Positions 35,968 to 46,037 are shown, numbered from the stretch's first letter. The stretch is 64,000 bases of DNA from Chitinophagaceae bacterium (GCA_022843585.1 JALHNJ010000003.1:124001-188000), one strand, 5' to 3'. Numbers and translations are program-made. Notes: a model not told the origin generated them from the sequence alone.

Positions 35968-37638
35968 ATGAAAATCACTATTTGTTTTTCACTGGTGCTA
36001 TCCCTTCTATTTTCTACCTATTCGAATGGACAGCCACTATCCAAAGCCGATACCGAACTATTTGGAAAAATCGATAAGCTTTTGGCTACTGTTTATAAAT
36101 CTAATGAAACAGGTGCTACAGCATTAATATCACGAAAAGGTACAGTGATTTATAAGAAAGCATTGGGCATGGCCAACCTGGAATTAAATGTTCCGATGCA
36201 AATTGACCATGTTTTTCGCATCGGTTCTATCAGCAAACAATTTACTGCTGTTGCCATATTGCAATTATTAGAAAAAGGCAAACTAGACCTGCAGGACGAT
36301 ATAAAAAAGTTCATTCCCGACTATCCAACACATGGATATACTATTACTGTTGAGCAATTACTCAATCACACATCGGGTATAAAAAGCTATACCAGCATGA
36401 ATGAATGGGATGACCAGGTACGCCGAAAAGATTTTACTCCCGCTGCCCTTATTGACTATTTCAAAAATCAGCCAATGGACTTTGCTCCGGGTAGTAAATG
36501 GGATTATAATAATTCTGGTTACGTATTATTAGGATATATTATCGAGAAGGTCTCCGGGAAAAATTACCCTGATTATATCGTAGAGAATATCTTTAAGCCA
36601 CTGGGAATGACAAATTCTTATTATGGCGATCATATTCCCCTTATTAAAAACCGGGTTTCTGGTTATGAACCGGCAAAAGACGGTGTAACTAACACAGATT
36701 TCTTAAGTATGACACAGCCTTATGCTGCAGGTTCTCTTCTTTCTACTGTTGAAGATCTTTTTAAATGGCACCAGGCTGTACATTCTTACAAACTCGTAAA
36801 GAAAGAAATACTCGATAAAGCATTTGTTTCTTCTAAACTTGTAAATGGAAAATCAACTAACTATGGATATGGATGGTTTATGGGCAATCTGCAAGGCAGT
36901 GCTACTATTGAACACGGTGGTGGTATAAATGGCTCACTCACCAATGCTATTTATTTACCCAAAGAAGATGTATTTGTAACAGTATTTTCTAATTGCACCT
37001 GCAAGCCTCCTTCAGAGGTATCAACTAAAATAGCAGGTCTGCTTATTAATAAACCATTTGGTGAACATAAAGAAATTACATTAACCGGTGTTGACCTGAA
37101 TAAATATACCGGAGTATATGAAAATGAAAATGGCGAACAAAGAATTATCCGTAATGATAGTAACAAATTAACTTCTCAACGGGGCGGTGGAACACTATAT
37201 AAAATAAAGCCCTATGCTAAGAATAAATACTTCTTTGAAAATAGCATGTCGTTGCTGGAATTTACAGAAGATGCCAATGGTATAATTACTGGTCATAAAT
37301 TTTCAGCCGGTACAGAGCCAGAAACCTATTGGAAGAAGACAAATAAATCAATTGCAGCACCAAAAGAAATACAGGTTAACGAAAAGATATTGAATTCCTA
37401 CGTTGGCGAATATGAGTTGCAGCCTAAATTTATTATTACTATAACCAATGAAGGCAATAGATTATTTGCGCAAGCAACCGGACAAGAAATATTTGAATTA
37501 TTTGCCACTACCGAAACAGAATGGTTTTTAAAAGTGATAGATGCAAAAGTTGAATTTGTAAAAGACGAAACAGGTAAAGTTTTAAAACTCATATTGTACC
37601 AGGGCGGACAAAAAATGGATGGCAAAAAAATAAAATAG
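35968..37638 (+). CDS. Serine hydrolase, class C beta-lactamase/DD-peptidase-like, secreted
   Basis: 556 residues. Signal peptide MKITICFSLVLSLLFSTYSNG. Catalytic SISK at 87-90, Y-N-N (WDYNNSGYVLLGY, about residue 172) and HGGG (about 316) complete the class C-type site. The last 190 residues add two lipocalin-like beta domains (YTGVYENENGEQRIIR; YVGEYELQPKFIITI) seen in many Bacteroidota homologues. Such enzymes act on peptidoglycan fragments, D-peptides or esters; antibiotic hydrolysis is not implied. Periplasmic. Confidence 0.92.
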   Translation: MKITICFSLVLSLLFSTYSNGQPLSKADTELFGKIDKLLATVYKSNETGATALISRKGTVIYKKALGMANLELNVPMQIDHVFRIGSISKQFTAVAILQLLEKGKLDLQDDIKKFIPDYPTHGYTITVEQLLNHTSGIKSYTSMNEWDDQVRRKDFTPAALIDYFKNQPMDFAPGSKWDYNNSGYVLLGYIIEKVSGKNYPDYIVENIFKPLGMTNSYYGDHIPLIKNRVSGYEPAKDGVTNTDFLSMTQPYAAGSLLSTVEDLFKWHQAVHSYKLVKKEILDKAFVSSKLVNGKSTNYGYGWFMGNLQGSATIEHGGGINGSLTNAIYLPKEDVFVTVFSNCTCKPPSEVSTKIAGLLINKPFGEHKEITLTGVDLNKYTGVYENENGEQRIIRNDSNKLTSQRGGGTLYKIKPYAKNKYFFENSMSLLEFTEDANGIITGHKFSAGTEPETYWKKTNKSIAAPKEIQVNEKILNSYVGEYELQPKFIITITNEGNRLFAQATGQEIFELFATTETEWFLKVIDAKVEFVKDETGKVLKLILYQGGQKMDGKKIK

Positions 37639-37703
37639 TACTAACACTAAATGAACCTAAATGCTCAAAAAAAGAGTACTCAATTATAGATAGGTCAAGA
37701 AAA

Positions 37704-39161
37704 TTATCGGATAATCGTCACAAGCCCCTTAATAGTTGGTCTTTTATTCTTAAAAGTGATCAGATAAACGTAAGAGCCGGAGGGTTGTTCTATTCCATCA
37801 ACTTTCCCATCCCAATCTACCCTGCCACTTTCCATGTGATAAACAATTTGACCTTGCCGGTTGTAAACAGACACCGTTGCATTTAGCGTAGGGTCGAGAT
37901 AAGGAATTTGCCAGCGGTCGTTCTTACCATCACTATTAGGGGTAAAAGCTGTAGGTACAAAAATTCCGGCCACTACTTTTACCATCACATCATCTTCATT
38001 AGTACAGCCATATGCTGAAACAGCTTCGAGAGTATACTGTACATCAAACAACGGCTTTGCTGATGGAGTTAAGGAAGAAGGATTGACTAAATACTGTATT
38101 GGCGACCAGGTATAGGATGGAGTTTCGCCGGTAACATTCCCATTTAATATAGTACTATCACCAGCTATAATTGTTCTGTCGGCTCCCGCATTTACCATTG
38201 GTTTGGGGCGAACATTAATGATAATAATATTGGAGGATATACGGCAATCAGGTAATGATGCATTCCCACTTTCTGCAACAGTCAGTCGATACCAAAAATT
38301 ACCGGTGGCAGTTGGTTGTCGTAAATAAGTAAGGTTGTTAGCACCTAGAATGTCTGTCCACACTTTTCCCGAGTCACTGGTTACCTGCCATTGATAAACA
38401 GGTGCTATAAAACCGGGTGAAACTATAGCATCAAAAGTATAATTCAATTGCTGATCGCTGCACATATTCACCGTATCACTATTCCCATTACCTAAAATGG
38501 AAGAGGTGATGGCAGGGCCGCAAGGACGAAAAGTAATATCATCCAAACCAATATCATTTCCTATTCCGCCGGGAGCATTATTCCTGAGTCGTAATACAAT
38601 GGTTGGATTGCCTGCAGTTGTAGTAAAGAAAAAGCCATATTGCTTCCATGCAGGGATTGCTGTGGCAGGAATACCACCCGTATTAAATTGATTTAAAATA
38701 ACACCAGCCGGAGTTTCAATTGTAAAAGTAAGATCAGGTTCTATTCCTGTAGTAGAAATTAATACATTCATTATCCATGCTGCAAACTCATACGTAGTAT
38801 TGGGACAAAGACCTGTAACTGTTGTAACAAAAAAATCGCCGGGAGTGTATGAGGCATTAACCAGCATAAATGAACCACCTCCTGTATGATCAGATGAAAC
38901 AGTATGCCATGCATTTCCAAAACAACCTGAAGTAGAATTAGTGATGGTATAAAATCCATCGTTGGGACAACTGTTATTTACATAGCTATAAGCACTGGGA
39001 GGAGTAAAATTTATATCAGGAGCATTAGCCGTTCCGAATGTAATATTTACTACCGGATCGCCCAAACTGCCTGTACACAACTGTGCTTGTGCGAAAAGGG
39101 AAAGCAGTAATGAAAAAGATGATAAAAATATTCGACTGGCAAGCACGGCTTTTGTTGACAC
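37704..39161 (-). CDS. Type IX cargo with gliding-motility-type C-terminal domain
   Basis: 485 residues. Signal segment ends LLSLFAQAQ. Residues 30-190 form a jelly-roll-like domain with Cys pairs (NNSCPNDGFYTITNST; GIGNDIGLDDITFRPCG). A PKD/Ig-like region follows (YQWQVTSDSGKVW; PSYTWSPIQYLVNPS). The last 85 residues are the CHU_C domain (VFVPTAFTPNSDGKNDRWQI, VSVYNRQGQIVY, PSGSYVYLITFKN), a type B signal for the type IX secretion system. The protein should be secreted or surface-attached. Role unknown, perhaps adhesion. Confidence 0.92.
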   Translation of the reverse strand: MSTKAVLASRIFLSSFSLLLSLFAQAQLCTGSLGDPVVNITFGTANAPDINFTPPSAYSYVNNSCPNDGFYTITNSTSGCFGNAWHTVSSDHTGGGSFMLVNASYTPGDFFVTTVTGLCPNTTYEFAAWIMNVLISTTGIEPDLTFTIETPAGVILNQFNTGGIPATAIPAWKQYGFFFTTTAGNPTIVLRLRNNAPGGIGNDIGLDDITFRPCGPAITSSILGNGNSDTVNMCSDQQLNYTFDAIVSPGFIAPVYQWQVTSDSGKVWTDILGANNLTYLRQPTATGNFWYRLTVAESGNASLPDCRISSNIIIINVRPKPMVNAGADRTIIAGDSTILNGNVTGETPSYTWSPIQYLVNPSSLTPSAKPLFDVQYTLEAVSAYGCTNEDDVMVKVVAGIFVPTAFTPNSDGKNDRWQIPYLDPTLNATVSVYNRQGQIVYHMESGRVDWDGKVDGIEQPSGSYVYLITFKNKRPTIKGLVTIIR

Positions 39162-39310
39162 TTATTCCCGGTTATTTAATTGCATGCTAAATTATTGTAT
39201 TGTTTTTTCATTTACTAATCAATCTGCTATTATTAACAGGCTTACAATAAAATAAATCGATATATAAGTTTTACCATCATTTCTTATATTCGAATACACA
39301 ACTACAAAGC

Positions 39311-41305
39311 ATGAAACCGAATCAAACGTCCCTTTTTGTTATAGCAATTTGTTTACTTCCGTTGGTTAGTATAGGTCAAATACCAAAAAGAACTATCCGC
39401 CCCGGCGATATTTACAAAATGCAAAGTACTGGAGATGCACAAATTTCACCAGATGGTAAATGGATTGCCTATACCCTAACGTCCATCGACTCCGCAAAGG
39501 ACAAACGCAATACAGATATCTGGATGATGAATTGGGAAGGAACAGAATCAGTTCAATTAACAAATAGTCCCGAAGGTGAAAGCAGTCCTAAATGGAGTCC
39601 AGATGGAAAATATATTTCGTTTACTGCATCCCGCGGCGGAGGTAGCCAAGTGCATATTTTAAACAGGCTTGGTGGCGAAGCCATTAAACTTACAGAAATA
39701 AAAGGTGATTTGAATGATTATGCATGGTCACCTGATGGAAAGAAATTACTATTAACAATACGGGACTTTGAAGATACTGCCGGTAAAAAAGGAAATAAGC
39801 CTTATGTAATAGACAGATATAAATTCAAACAGGATGTAAGCGGCTATCAATACGACAAACGTAAAACACATCTTTATTTATTTGATGTTGCGACTAAAAA
39901 AACTGATACTCTTACAAAAGGTAACTATAATGAAAGTGGAGCACAATGGAGTCCTGATGGTTCTGCCATAACTTTTGTAAGTAATCGAACAGAAGACCCT
40001 GATAAAAATAGCAACACCGACATTTTTATTATTCCTGCAAAAGCAGGTTCAGCGGCAAAACAATTGACTAGCTGGAAAGGAAGTGATGGCTCTCCGCAAT
40101 GGAGCCCCGATGGAAAAACAATTGCTTATTTACGCAGTACATCAGATGCTGATTATATAATGTACGATCAGGCGATCTTAGCTACCATTCCTGCAGCCGG
40201 TGGCGAAGCAATTTTATTAACTAAATCACTCGACAGACCTGTATCAACTCCTCGTTGGAATAAAGAAGGAACTGCCATCGCTGCATTAGTTACTGATGAC
40301 TGCGAACGTTACGTTGCATCTTTTAATGCCAGCAATGGGAAAATGAATAAGATAGCCGGAGGTGCCCGATCTTTTAATTCATTAGAACGTCATCCCAATG
40401 GCAGTTGGGTAGCATCCATGACAGAACCAACACTTCCTTCAGAATTTTATGCAATTGAAAATAGCAACACAAGAAGGTTAACCAAAATTCAGGACGATTT
40501 TGTAGCAAACTTATCATTAGCAACTGTTGAAAAATTTACATCGAAAAGTAAAGATGGCGCCACCGTTTCCAATATTTTATACTTGCCACCCAATAGAACG
40601 GTATCAGAAAAATTACCTGTGATATTCTTTATACATGGCGGCCCGGTGGGCCAGGATGATTTTGGTTTTGATCTCACAAGGCAAATGCTTGCTGCAAGTG
40701 GCTATGCTGTAGTTGCCGTCAATTATCGAGGAAGCAATGGCAGAGGTTTAGATTTTTGCAAAGCTATTTATGCCGACTGGGGCAATAAAGAAGTATTAGA
40801 CATACAAGGCGCTGCCGATCATTTAATAAGTAAAGGAATTGTAGATGGCAATAAAATGGGCATTGGTGGATGGAGTTATGGTGGAATACTGACTGATTAT
40901 ACTATTGCAAAAGACACTCGATTTAAGGCCGCGGTAAGTGGCGCAGGAAGTGCTTTACAATTGTCATTGTATGGCGTTGATCAGTATATTTTACAACTCG
41001 ACAATGAATTAGGCCAACCATGGAAAGACAAGAACTATGAGAAATACCTGAAGCTCTCCTACCCCTTTTTAAATGCTGATAAAATCAAAACACCAACTCT
41101 CTTTATGACGGGTGAAAAAGATTTTAATGTACCGGCAGTTGGCAGCGAACAAATGTACCAGGCACTACGTTCCATCGGCACACCTACAGAACTGATTATT
41201 TATCCCGGCCAATTTCATGGTATAACAGTACCGGCTTTTCAAAAAGATCGATTTGAAAGATATCTGCAATGGTTCGATAAATATTTAAAACTAAAAAGCT
41301 TTTAA
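39311..41305 (+). CDS. S9 family (prolyl oligopeptidase-like) peptidase, secreted
   Basis: 664 residues. Signal peptide MKPNQTSLFVIAICLLPLVSIG. Residues 35-390 form a beta-propeller with repeated SPDGK motifs (QISPDGKWIAY, KWSPDGKYISF, AWSPDGKKLLL, QWSPDGKTIAY). Residues 410-660 are an alpha/beta hydrolase with catalytic Ser in GWSYGG (about 520), Asp in GEKDFNVP (about 600) and His in GQFHGI (about 635). It should cleave short peptides in the periplasm, with the propeller limiting access. Substrate (dipeptidyl, acylaminoacyl or oligopeptide) is not certain. Confidence 0.94.
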   Translation: MKPNQTSLFVIAICLLPLVSIGQIPKRTIRPGDIYKMQSTGDAQISPDGKWIAYTLTSIDSAKDKRNTDIWMMNWEGTESVQLTNSPEGESSPKWSPDGKYISFTASRGGGSQVHILNRLGGEAIKLTEIKGDLNDYAWSPDGKKLLLTIRDFEDTAGKKGNKPYVIDRYKFKQDVSGYQYDKRKTHLYLFDVATKKTDTLTKGNYNESGAQWSPDGSAITFVSNRTEDPDKNSNTDIFIIPAKAGSAAKQLTSWKGSDGSPQWSPDGKTIAYLRSTSDADYIMYDQAILATIPAAGGEAILLTKSLDRPVSTPRWNKEGTAIAALVTDDCERYVASFNASNGKMNKIAGGARSFNSLERHPNGSWVASMTEPTLPSEFYAIENSNTRRLTKIQDDFVANLSLATVEKFTSKSKDGATVSNILYLPPNRTVSEKLPVIFFIHGGPVGQDDFGFDLTRQMLAASGYAVVAVNYRGSNGRGLDFCKAIYADWGNKEVLDIQGAADHLISKGIVDGNKMGIGGWSYGGILTDYTIAKDTRFKAAVSGAGSALQLSLYGVDQYILQLDNELGQPWKDKNYEKYLKLSYPFLNADKIKTPTLFMTGEKDFNVPAVGSEQMYQALRSIGTPTELIIYPGQFHGITVPAFQKDRFERYLQWFDKYLKLKSF

Positions 41306-41332
41306 ATAAAAACCGTAACTTAAAATAAAAAA

Positions 41333-41584
41333 GTGGCCAGATCACATCATCGCAAAAAGCACAAAGCGCATCTTCGCCAGTTTAAAACTTCGAATGATAC
41401 AGGGAAAATCTCCTCTTCTTCCAAGATAAAAACAACCGGCCTATTCTCCCTACTAGGCGCCGCAACTGGTTTTGCTATCAGTTATTTTGCTACGGGTTTT
41501 AATATTATTTGGGCTTCAATAAGTGTAATAGGAGGAGGAATTGCCGGCTATTATATTGGTAGAACAATCGATAACGATAAATAA
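41333..41584 (+). CDS. Small membrane protein with glycine-rich helices
   Basis: 83 residues from a GTG start. The N-terminal 35 residues are basic and hydrophilic with many His and Lys (MARSHHRKKHKAHLRQF). Two hydrophobic, Gly-rich helices follow (FSLLGAATGFAISYFA, IIWASISVIGGGIAGYYIG). It is 27 bases after the S9 peptidase and may share its transcript. Function unknown. No closer ATG is available in frame. Confidence 0.6.
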   Translation: MARSHHRKKHKAHLRQFKTSNDTGKISSSSKIKTTGLFSLLGAATGFAISYFATGFNIIWASISVIGGGIAGYYIGRTIDNDK

Positions 41585-41841
41585 TATTACATTATTTCGT
41601 ATAACAAAAAGGTAACCCTTATCGCTTCAAAAGTTTTTATAATTGTATTATAAGAAAGTACGATACTTTTTTTTCTTTTACATAGTGAACATCTTGTTTG
41701 TTAAAAGGATACTTGCCTAAATCGCTTACTTCGAGCTATTTAGCTATCGCATATCTGCTTCTTTAACATTCAAGAATTCTTTGGCATCCTTTCTGTCTAG
41801 TGTGTACTGTAGTTTATTTATTCATCCTAAAATCTACAGTT

Positions 41842-42291
41842 ATGAAAAAGACATTTACTTTATTGACAATCGTTACTTCTATTGCAGTTTTATTCGCCGC
41901 TTGTAAAAGCGGAACAAGTACAGCACCTGTTTCTCATGAAGACACAGTGGGCTTTGCAGCATTTCAGCAGATGAAACTTCAACAAGAGCAAGAAGCAGCT
42001 GCAGCACTATATGCAAAATCAATGGCGGCAAATAATACAGCAGCAAAGAAAAGTGCTTCTAAAAGTGGTAGCATGAGTTCATCATCAACTAACAATGCAG
42101 AGGTAGCAAAAAAGAAAGGTATGAGTAAGTCTGCTAAATATGCTATCATAGGCGGTACAGGCGGTGCAGTATTAGGTGCAGTTATTAATAAGCGTAACCG
42201 TGTAGCAGGTGGGGTTATTGGTGGTGTATTAGGCGGCGGTCTTGGTTATGGTATCGGTCGTAAACAAGATAAAAAAGATGGTCGTTTCTAA
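41842..42291 (+). CDS. Glycine-zipper lipoprotein
   Basis: 149 residues from the ATG at 41842; the open frame begins 14 codons earlier, but the lipoprotein signal starts here (MKKTFTLLTIVTSIAVLFAAC). A Gln/Ala/Ser-rich spacer is followed by a glycine-zipper segment (YAIIGGTGGAVLGAVINKRN, VAGGVIGGVLGGGLGYGIG) of the YMGG/17-kDa surface antigen type, which packs as membrane helices. It is probably an envelope structural lipoprotein. A strong terminator follows. Confidence 0.82.
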   Translation: MKKTFTLLTIVTSIAVLFAACKSGTSTAPVSHEDTVGFAAFQQMKLQQEQEAAAALYAKSMAANNTAAKKSASKSGSMSSSSTNNAEVAKKKGMSKSAKYAIIGGTGGAVLGAVINKRNRVAGGVIGGVLGGGLGYGIGRKQDKKDGRF

Positions 42292-42316
42292 AATCGAATC
42301 CCTTTGATTAATATCT

Positions 42317-42346
42317 GGAGTCTTGTATTACAAGGCTCCTTTTTTA
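42317..42346 (+). terminator. Rho-independent terminator
   Basis: ggagtcttgta / tacaaggctcc stem followed by ttttttat, 25 bases after the glycine-zipper lipoprotein stop. Confidence 0.88.
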
Positions 42347-42389
42347 TGTCCATATTACCCTGATTGCTTATCTTTCTAAAAATACCCGC

Positions 42390-42956
42390 ATGATAAAGCA
42401 AGTCATTCTTTTTGCTACAGTACTATTTTCAATATCTCTTTCTGCACAAAAAGAAAAAGCAACAGATGTTTTCTGGAATAGCATCAATAAGCATTGTGGA
42501 AAGTCGTACGAAGGAGTAATTGTTGAAGCCCCTGCTAACGATGATTTTCGTGGAAAAAAATTAGTGATGCATGTACGGGCCTGCGATAGCAATAAAATTC
42601 GTATCCCTTTTTTTGTAGGCGAGGATAAATCGAGAACATGGGTACTAACTAAAAATACAGATCGTATTTTATTAAAGCATGACCATCGGCATAGTGATGG
42701 CAAATCAGATTCCATCACCATGTATGGAGGCTATACCAACAGTACAGGTTTGCCCGGTTTACAGGTTTTTACAGCCGACCAGGAAACAGCTAATCTCATT
42801 CCGGCAGCTTCTTCTAATGTTTGGTGGATTACAATTGATGATACTTCATTTACATACAACCTGCGTCGCATTGGCACCGCAAGAGTTTTTACTGTAAAGT
42901 TCGATTTAACAAAACCCATTGACACACCTGATGCTCCATGGGGTTGGAAAGATTGA
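42390..42956 (+). CDS. Secreted protein of unknown function
   Basis: 188 residues. Signal peptide MIKQVILFATVLFSISLSAQ. The mature part contains CGKSYEGVIVEAPANDDFRG, ACDSNKIRIPFFVGEDKSRT, WVLTKNTDRILLKHDHRHSDG and a C-terminal FTVKFDLTKPIDTP. This order of motifs recurs in a small Bacteroidota family without assigned function. Likely periplasmic. The AraC-type gene starts 18 bases later. Confidence 0.78.
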   Translation: MIKQVILFATVLFSISLSAQKEKATDVFWNSINKHCGKSYEGVIVEAPANDDFRGKKLVMHVRACDSNKIRIPFFVGEDKSRTWVLTKNTDRILLKHDHRHSDGKSDSITMYGGYTNSTGLPGLQVFTADQETANLIPAASSNVWWITIDDTSFTYNLRRIGTARVFTVKFDLTKPIDTPDAPWGWKD

Positions 42957-42974
42957 TTTCGATAATTTTTTATC

Positions 42975-43790
42975 ATGAATTACCAGGTTTACACACCTAC
43001 GCAGGAACTTCAACCCTTTATTAAATGTTTTTGGACATTGGATGATGAAGGTAATGATGAACCCGTTCGCCAGCGGGTAGTTCCTGATGGATGTATGGAA
43101 TTGATCTTTCATTATGGTGATCAATACAAGCAATATTTTGAAGACGCCAGTTTCCTTATTCAACCAAAGTGCTTTGTGTATGGGCAAATAACAAACTATT
43201 TAGAAATTGAGCCCACAGGAGTAACTGGAATTGTTGCAGCAAGGTTTAATCCAGAAGGTCTTTCTCCCTTTATTTTAATGCCTGTAAGTGAACTAGAAAA
43301 CAAAGCTGTGGAATTAAAAGATATTTTTGGGGAGAATGGAATTCAGTTGGAAAAAGAAGTCTTATTTGCAAAAGATAATGCAGAACGAATAAAGCTAATA
43401 GAATCATTCTTGCTGGGGCTTCTCAGTGATCCCAAAATCGTACAGACGATAACTAAAACATGTGTAGAAGCTATTCTCAAATCACAAGGTCAGTTAAGTG
43501 TAATTGACTTAGCCGATAAAATGAATGTGAACCGTAGAAATTTAGAAAGAAAATTTACATCCGCCATTGGCATGAGCCCAAAACAACTTTCAAGAGTTGT
43601 ACGATTGCAGGCTGCTATTAAAATGATGGAAGAAAATAGTTTTAGCAATCTAACCTCGCTGGCGTACGAAAATGGCTATTACGACCAGGCGCATTTCATC
43701 AAAGATTTTAAGGAATTCACCGGCATTAGCCCCCGACAGTTTTTTACGGGCAATATGAAACTGGCTGCATTATTTGCTACCTCCGAGTAG
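42975..43790 (+). CDS. AraC-family transcriptional regulator
   Basis: 271 residues. The N-terminal 130 residues fit the DUF6597-type sensor (YQVYTPTQELQPFIKCFWTL, RVVPDGCMELIFHYGD, GVTGIVAARFNPEGL). Residues 165-262 are the double HTH (VIDLADKMNVNRRNLERKF, SPKQLSRVVRLQAAIKMM, YYDQAHFIKDFKEFTGISPR). The ligand is unknown. It may regulate the neighbouring secreted protein or DUF6265-type lipoprotein genes. Confidence 0.93.
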   Translation: MNYQVYTPTQELQPFIKCFWTLDDEGNDEPVRQRVVPDGCMELIFHYGDQYKQYFEDASFLIQPKCFVYGQITNYLEIEPTGVTGIVAARFNPEGLSPFILMPVSELENKAVELKDIFGENGIQLEKEVLFAKDNAERIKLIESFLLGLLSDPKIVQTITKTCVEAILKSQGQLSVIDLADKMNVNRRNLERKFTSAIGMSPKQLSRVVRLQAAIKMMEENSFSNLTSLAYENGYYDQAHFIKDFKEFTGISPRQFFTGNMKLAALFATSE

Positions 43791-43860
43791 GTATGTCGCA
43801 TTTTTACAATTCCAACACACAGGGTAACCCTATTTTGCAGTCATAAAATATACAACAGAT

Positions 43861-44391
43861 ATGAAACCCATGCAACAACCAATTGTATTACTCGCTATTG
43901 TAATTGCAGCCTGTACATTATCGTGCAACAATTCAAGCGATAAAAAAACTGAACGCAAAGGCAGCACTACAACGGAAACTACTACTACTGCAAATGATCT
44001 GGTATTTGATAAAATGCTCGGAACCTGGCAAAGTGAAGATGGCAAGAGTTTTGAAAGATGGACAAAGAATGATAAAGGCGGCTACAATTCAGCTGCATAT
44101 AGTTTAAAAGGAGCAGATACTTCCTGGAATGAGCAGGCAAATATTTATTTAGAAAACAGCAACTGGGTTTTCGAAAATACAGTCAATGGTCAAAATGATG
44201 GGAAGCCGGTAAAATTTGTCTCCTCTATTCTCGAAGCGAATAGTGTTCAATTTAGCAACCCTGCACATGATTTTCCTACGGATATTAATTATACCATTGC
44301 TGATGCCAATACATTGAATGCTTTTATAGTTGGGCCAAATAAGAATGGAGGAAAGGACACCATTCCGTTTAATTATAAAAAAATGAATTAG
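43861..44391 (+). CDS. DUF6265-like lipoprotein
   Basis: 176 residues. Lipoprotein signal ends LLAIVIAACTLSC (Cys22). After a Thr-rich spacer the mature domain resembles DUF6265: MLGTWQSEDGKSFERWTKND, ANIYLENSNWVFENTV, FSNPAHDFPTDINYTI. It is a small beta-barrel-like envelope protein of unknown role, 70 bases after the AraC gene. Confidence 0.75.
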   Translation: MKPMQQPIVLLAIVIAACTLSCNNSSDKKTERKGSTTTETTTTANDLVFDKMLGTWQSEDGKSFERWTKNDKGGYNSAAYSLKGADTSWNEQANIYLENSNWVFENTVNGQNDGKPVKFVSSILEANSVQFSNPAHDFPTDINYTIADANTLNAFIVGPNKNGGKDTIPFNYKKMN

Positions 44392-44501
44392 TTCTTTTCA
44401 GCGCATAATAACAGAACATAACAGTAAGACTGAGGCCGGCAATTTATTTGTGGTACTTCCTGTCTCAAAAACTCTATGTTGAAAAAGTTATCTTTACCGC
44501 C

Positions 44502-45683
44502 ATGAGTTACTATACTACAGTGGCGCCGGTTACTATCACTTGTCATAAACGTCTTACACCTTACCTGGAACAAGAAGTAAAAGACCTTGGTTTTGCTATT
44601 GAAGATTCTTTTATTACCGGAGTCCGGATAAAAGCATCTATCAATGATTGTATTAAGCTGAACCTGAATCTTCGCTGCGCCAGCCAGGTATTATATAGTT
44701 TGAAAAAATTTGAGGCCCGCAACGCCGATGATGTTTACAATAATGCAATTGGTTTTCCGTGGGAAAATGTATTACCTGATGATGGTTATTTTTCTATTAC
44801 CAGCAATGTCCACAATGATACGATCAATAACAGCATGTTTGCTAACCTCCGGGTAAAAGATGGCATTATAGACCGGCTGCGTGACATTCGGGGCAATCGT
44901 CCATCAACAGGTGCAGAATTAAAAGGTGCTGTCATTCATTTATTCTGGAAGAATGAAGATGCTGAACTTTTCATTGATACAACAGGTGATTCGTTAGCCC
45001 GTCATGGCTATCGGAAAATCCCAGGACTTGCACCTATGCTTGAATCATTAGCCGCAGCTACTATATATGCTACCCGTTGGGACAGAAAATCGCCATTTGT
45101 AAATCCTATGTGTGGCTCCGGAACAGTTGCTATTGAAGCAGCCATGATCGCCACCAACAGGAGACCGGGTTTATTCAGAACCAATTATGCTTTTATGCAT
45201 TTGCAGGGCTATGAGGAAACTATCTATCTGCAAGAAGATGCTTTATTGGAAGAACAGATCATCGAAGTACCAGGCCTGAAAATAATTGCGACTGATTATG
45301 ATAAGAGGGCTGTTGAAAATGCAAAGAAGAATGCGATAGCTGCCGGCGTTTTAAATTTAATTGAATTTGCTGTTTGTGATTTTGCTAAAACAGAAGTGCC
45401 TGAAGATGTGCCAGGAGTTTTTTATGTCAACCCTGAATACGGTGAACGTTTAGGAGATATAAAAGAATTGGAAGAAACCTATGCCCGCATTGGAGATTTC
45501 ATGAAACAAAAATGCAAAGGCTACTTCGGATATATATTTACAGGAAATATGGACTTAGCTAAAAAGATTGGACTGAAAGCTAATCGAAGAATTGAATTTT
45601 ATACCAGCACTATTGATTGCCGTTTACTGGAATATGAATTATATAGTGGTAGCAAAACAAAAACAGTTGAAATAAATTCCTAA
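44502..45683 (+). CDS. THUMP-domain RNA guanine-N2 methyltransferase (RlmL-type)
   Basis: 393 residues from the ATG at 44502 (MSYYTTVAPVTITCHKRLTP); an earlier in-frame ATG would add 18 unlikely residues. Residues 10-60 are ferredoxin-like and 60-150 THUMP, which bind RNA. The Rossmann methyltransferase follows: SAM motif NPMCGSGTVAIEAA, IATDYDKRAVENAKKNA, and catalytic NPEYGERLG (usual form NPPYG). Probable substrate: a guanine of 23S rRNA. The small MazG gene follows after 24 bases. Confidence 0.9.
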   Translation: MSYYTTVAPVTITCHKRLTPYLEQEVKDLGFAIEDSFITGVRIKASINDCIKLNLNLRCASQVLYSLKKFEARNADDVYNNAIGFPWENVLPDDGYFSITSNVHNDTINNSMFANLRVKDGIIDRLRDIRGNRPSTGAELKGAVIHLFWKNEDAELFIDTTGDSLARHGYRKIPGLAPMLESLAAATIYATRWDRKSPFVNPMCGSGTVAIEAAMIATNRRPGLFRTNYAFMHLQGYEETIYLQEDALLEEQIIEVPGLKIIATDYDKRAVENAKKNAIAAGVLNLIEFAVCDFAKTEVPEDVPGVFYVNPEYGERLGDIKELEETYARIGDFMKQKCKGYFGYIFTGNMDLAKKIGLKANRRIEFYTSTIDCRLLEYELYSGSKTKTVEINS

Positions 45684-45707
45684 CTATAAATAATACATTA
45701 CAGCACT

Positions 45708-45974
45708 ATGGAAATCTCTGCTCTTCAAAAAATAGTCCGGGATAGGTATTTTGAAAACGACTCTAAACGTGGCATCTATCACACTGCTTTATGGTTTCAT
45801 GAAGAAGTGGGAGAGCTATCATCAGCCATTGCCAGCGGCAACATTGAAAATGCCAAAGAGGAGTTTGCTGATGTGCTGATGTGGTTATTAACGATGGCTA
45901 ATATCATGAATATAGACATGGAAGAAATCATTACTATCTACCTGAATAATCCGGGCAAACTTCCTGCTAAGTAA
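45708..45974 (+). CDS. MazG-like nucleotide pyrophosphohydrolase
   Basis: 88 residues, one all-alpha MazG-like unit. Magnesium motif E32-E33-x-x-E36 and E52-x-x-D55 (HEEVGEL, EEFADVLMWL). It should hydrolyse (d)NTPs to monophosphate and pyrophosphate, acting in nucleotide-pool clean-up. It is 24 bases after the RlmL-type gene and likely in its operon. Confidence 0.9.
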   Translation: MEISALQKIVRDRYFENDSKRGIYHTALWFHEEVGELSSAIASGNIENAKEEFADVLMWLLTMANIMNIDMEEIITIYLNNPGKLPAK

Positions 45975-46013
45975 GTAGTTACCTCTATATTCTCTTTAAA
46001 CAAAGAAGTTCAG

Positions 46014-46021
46014 TACATTTG
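46014..46021 (+). promoter_or_regulatory. Probable -7 promoter element of the RRM gene
   Basis: tacatttg fits TAnnTTTG, 16 bases before the ATG. An upstream ttta at 45995 could serve as a poor -33. Confidence 0.45.
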
Positions 46022-46037
46022 TACAAATTAAGGACTC

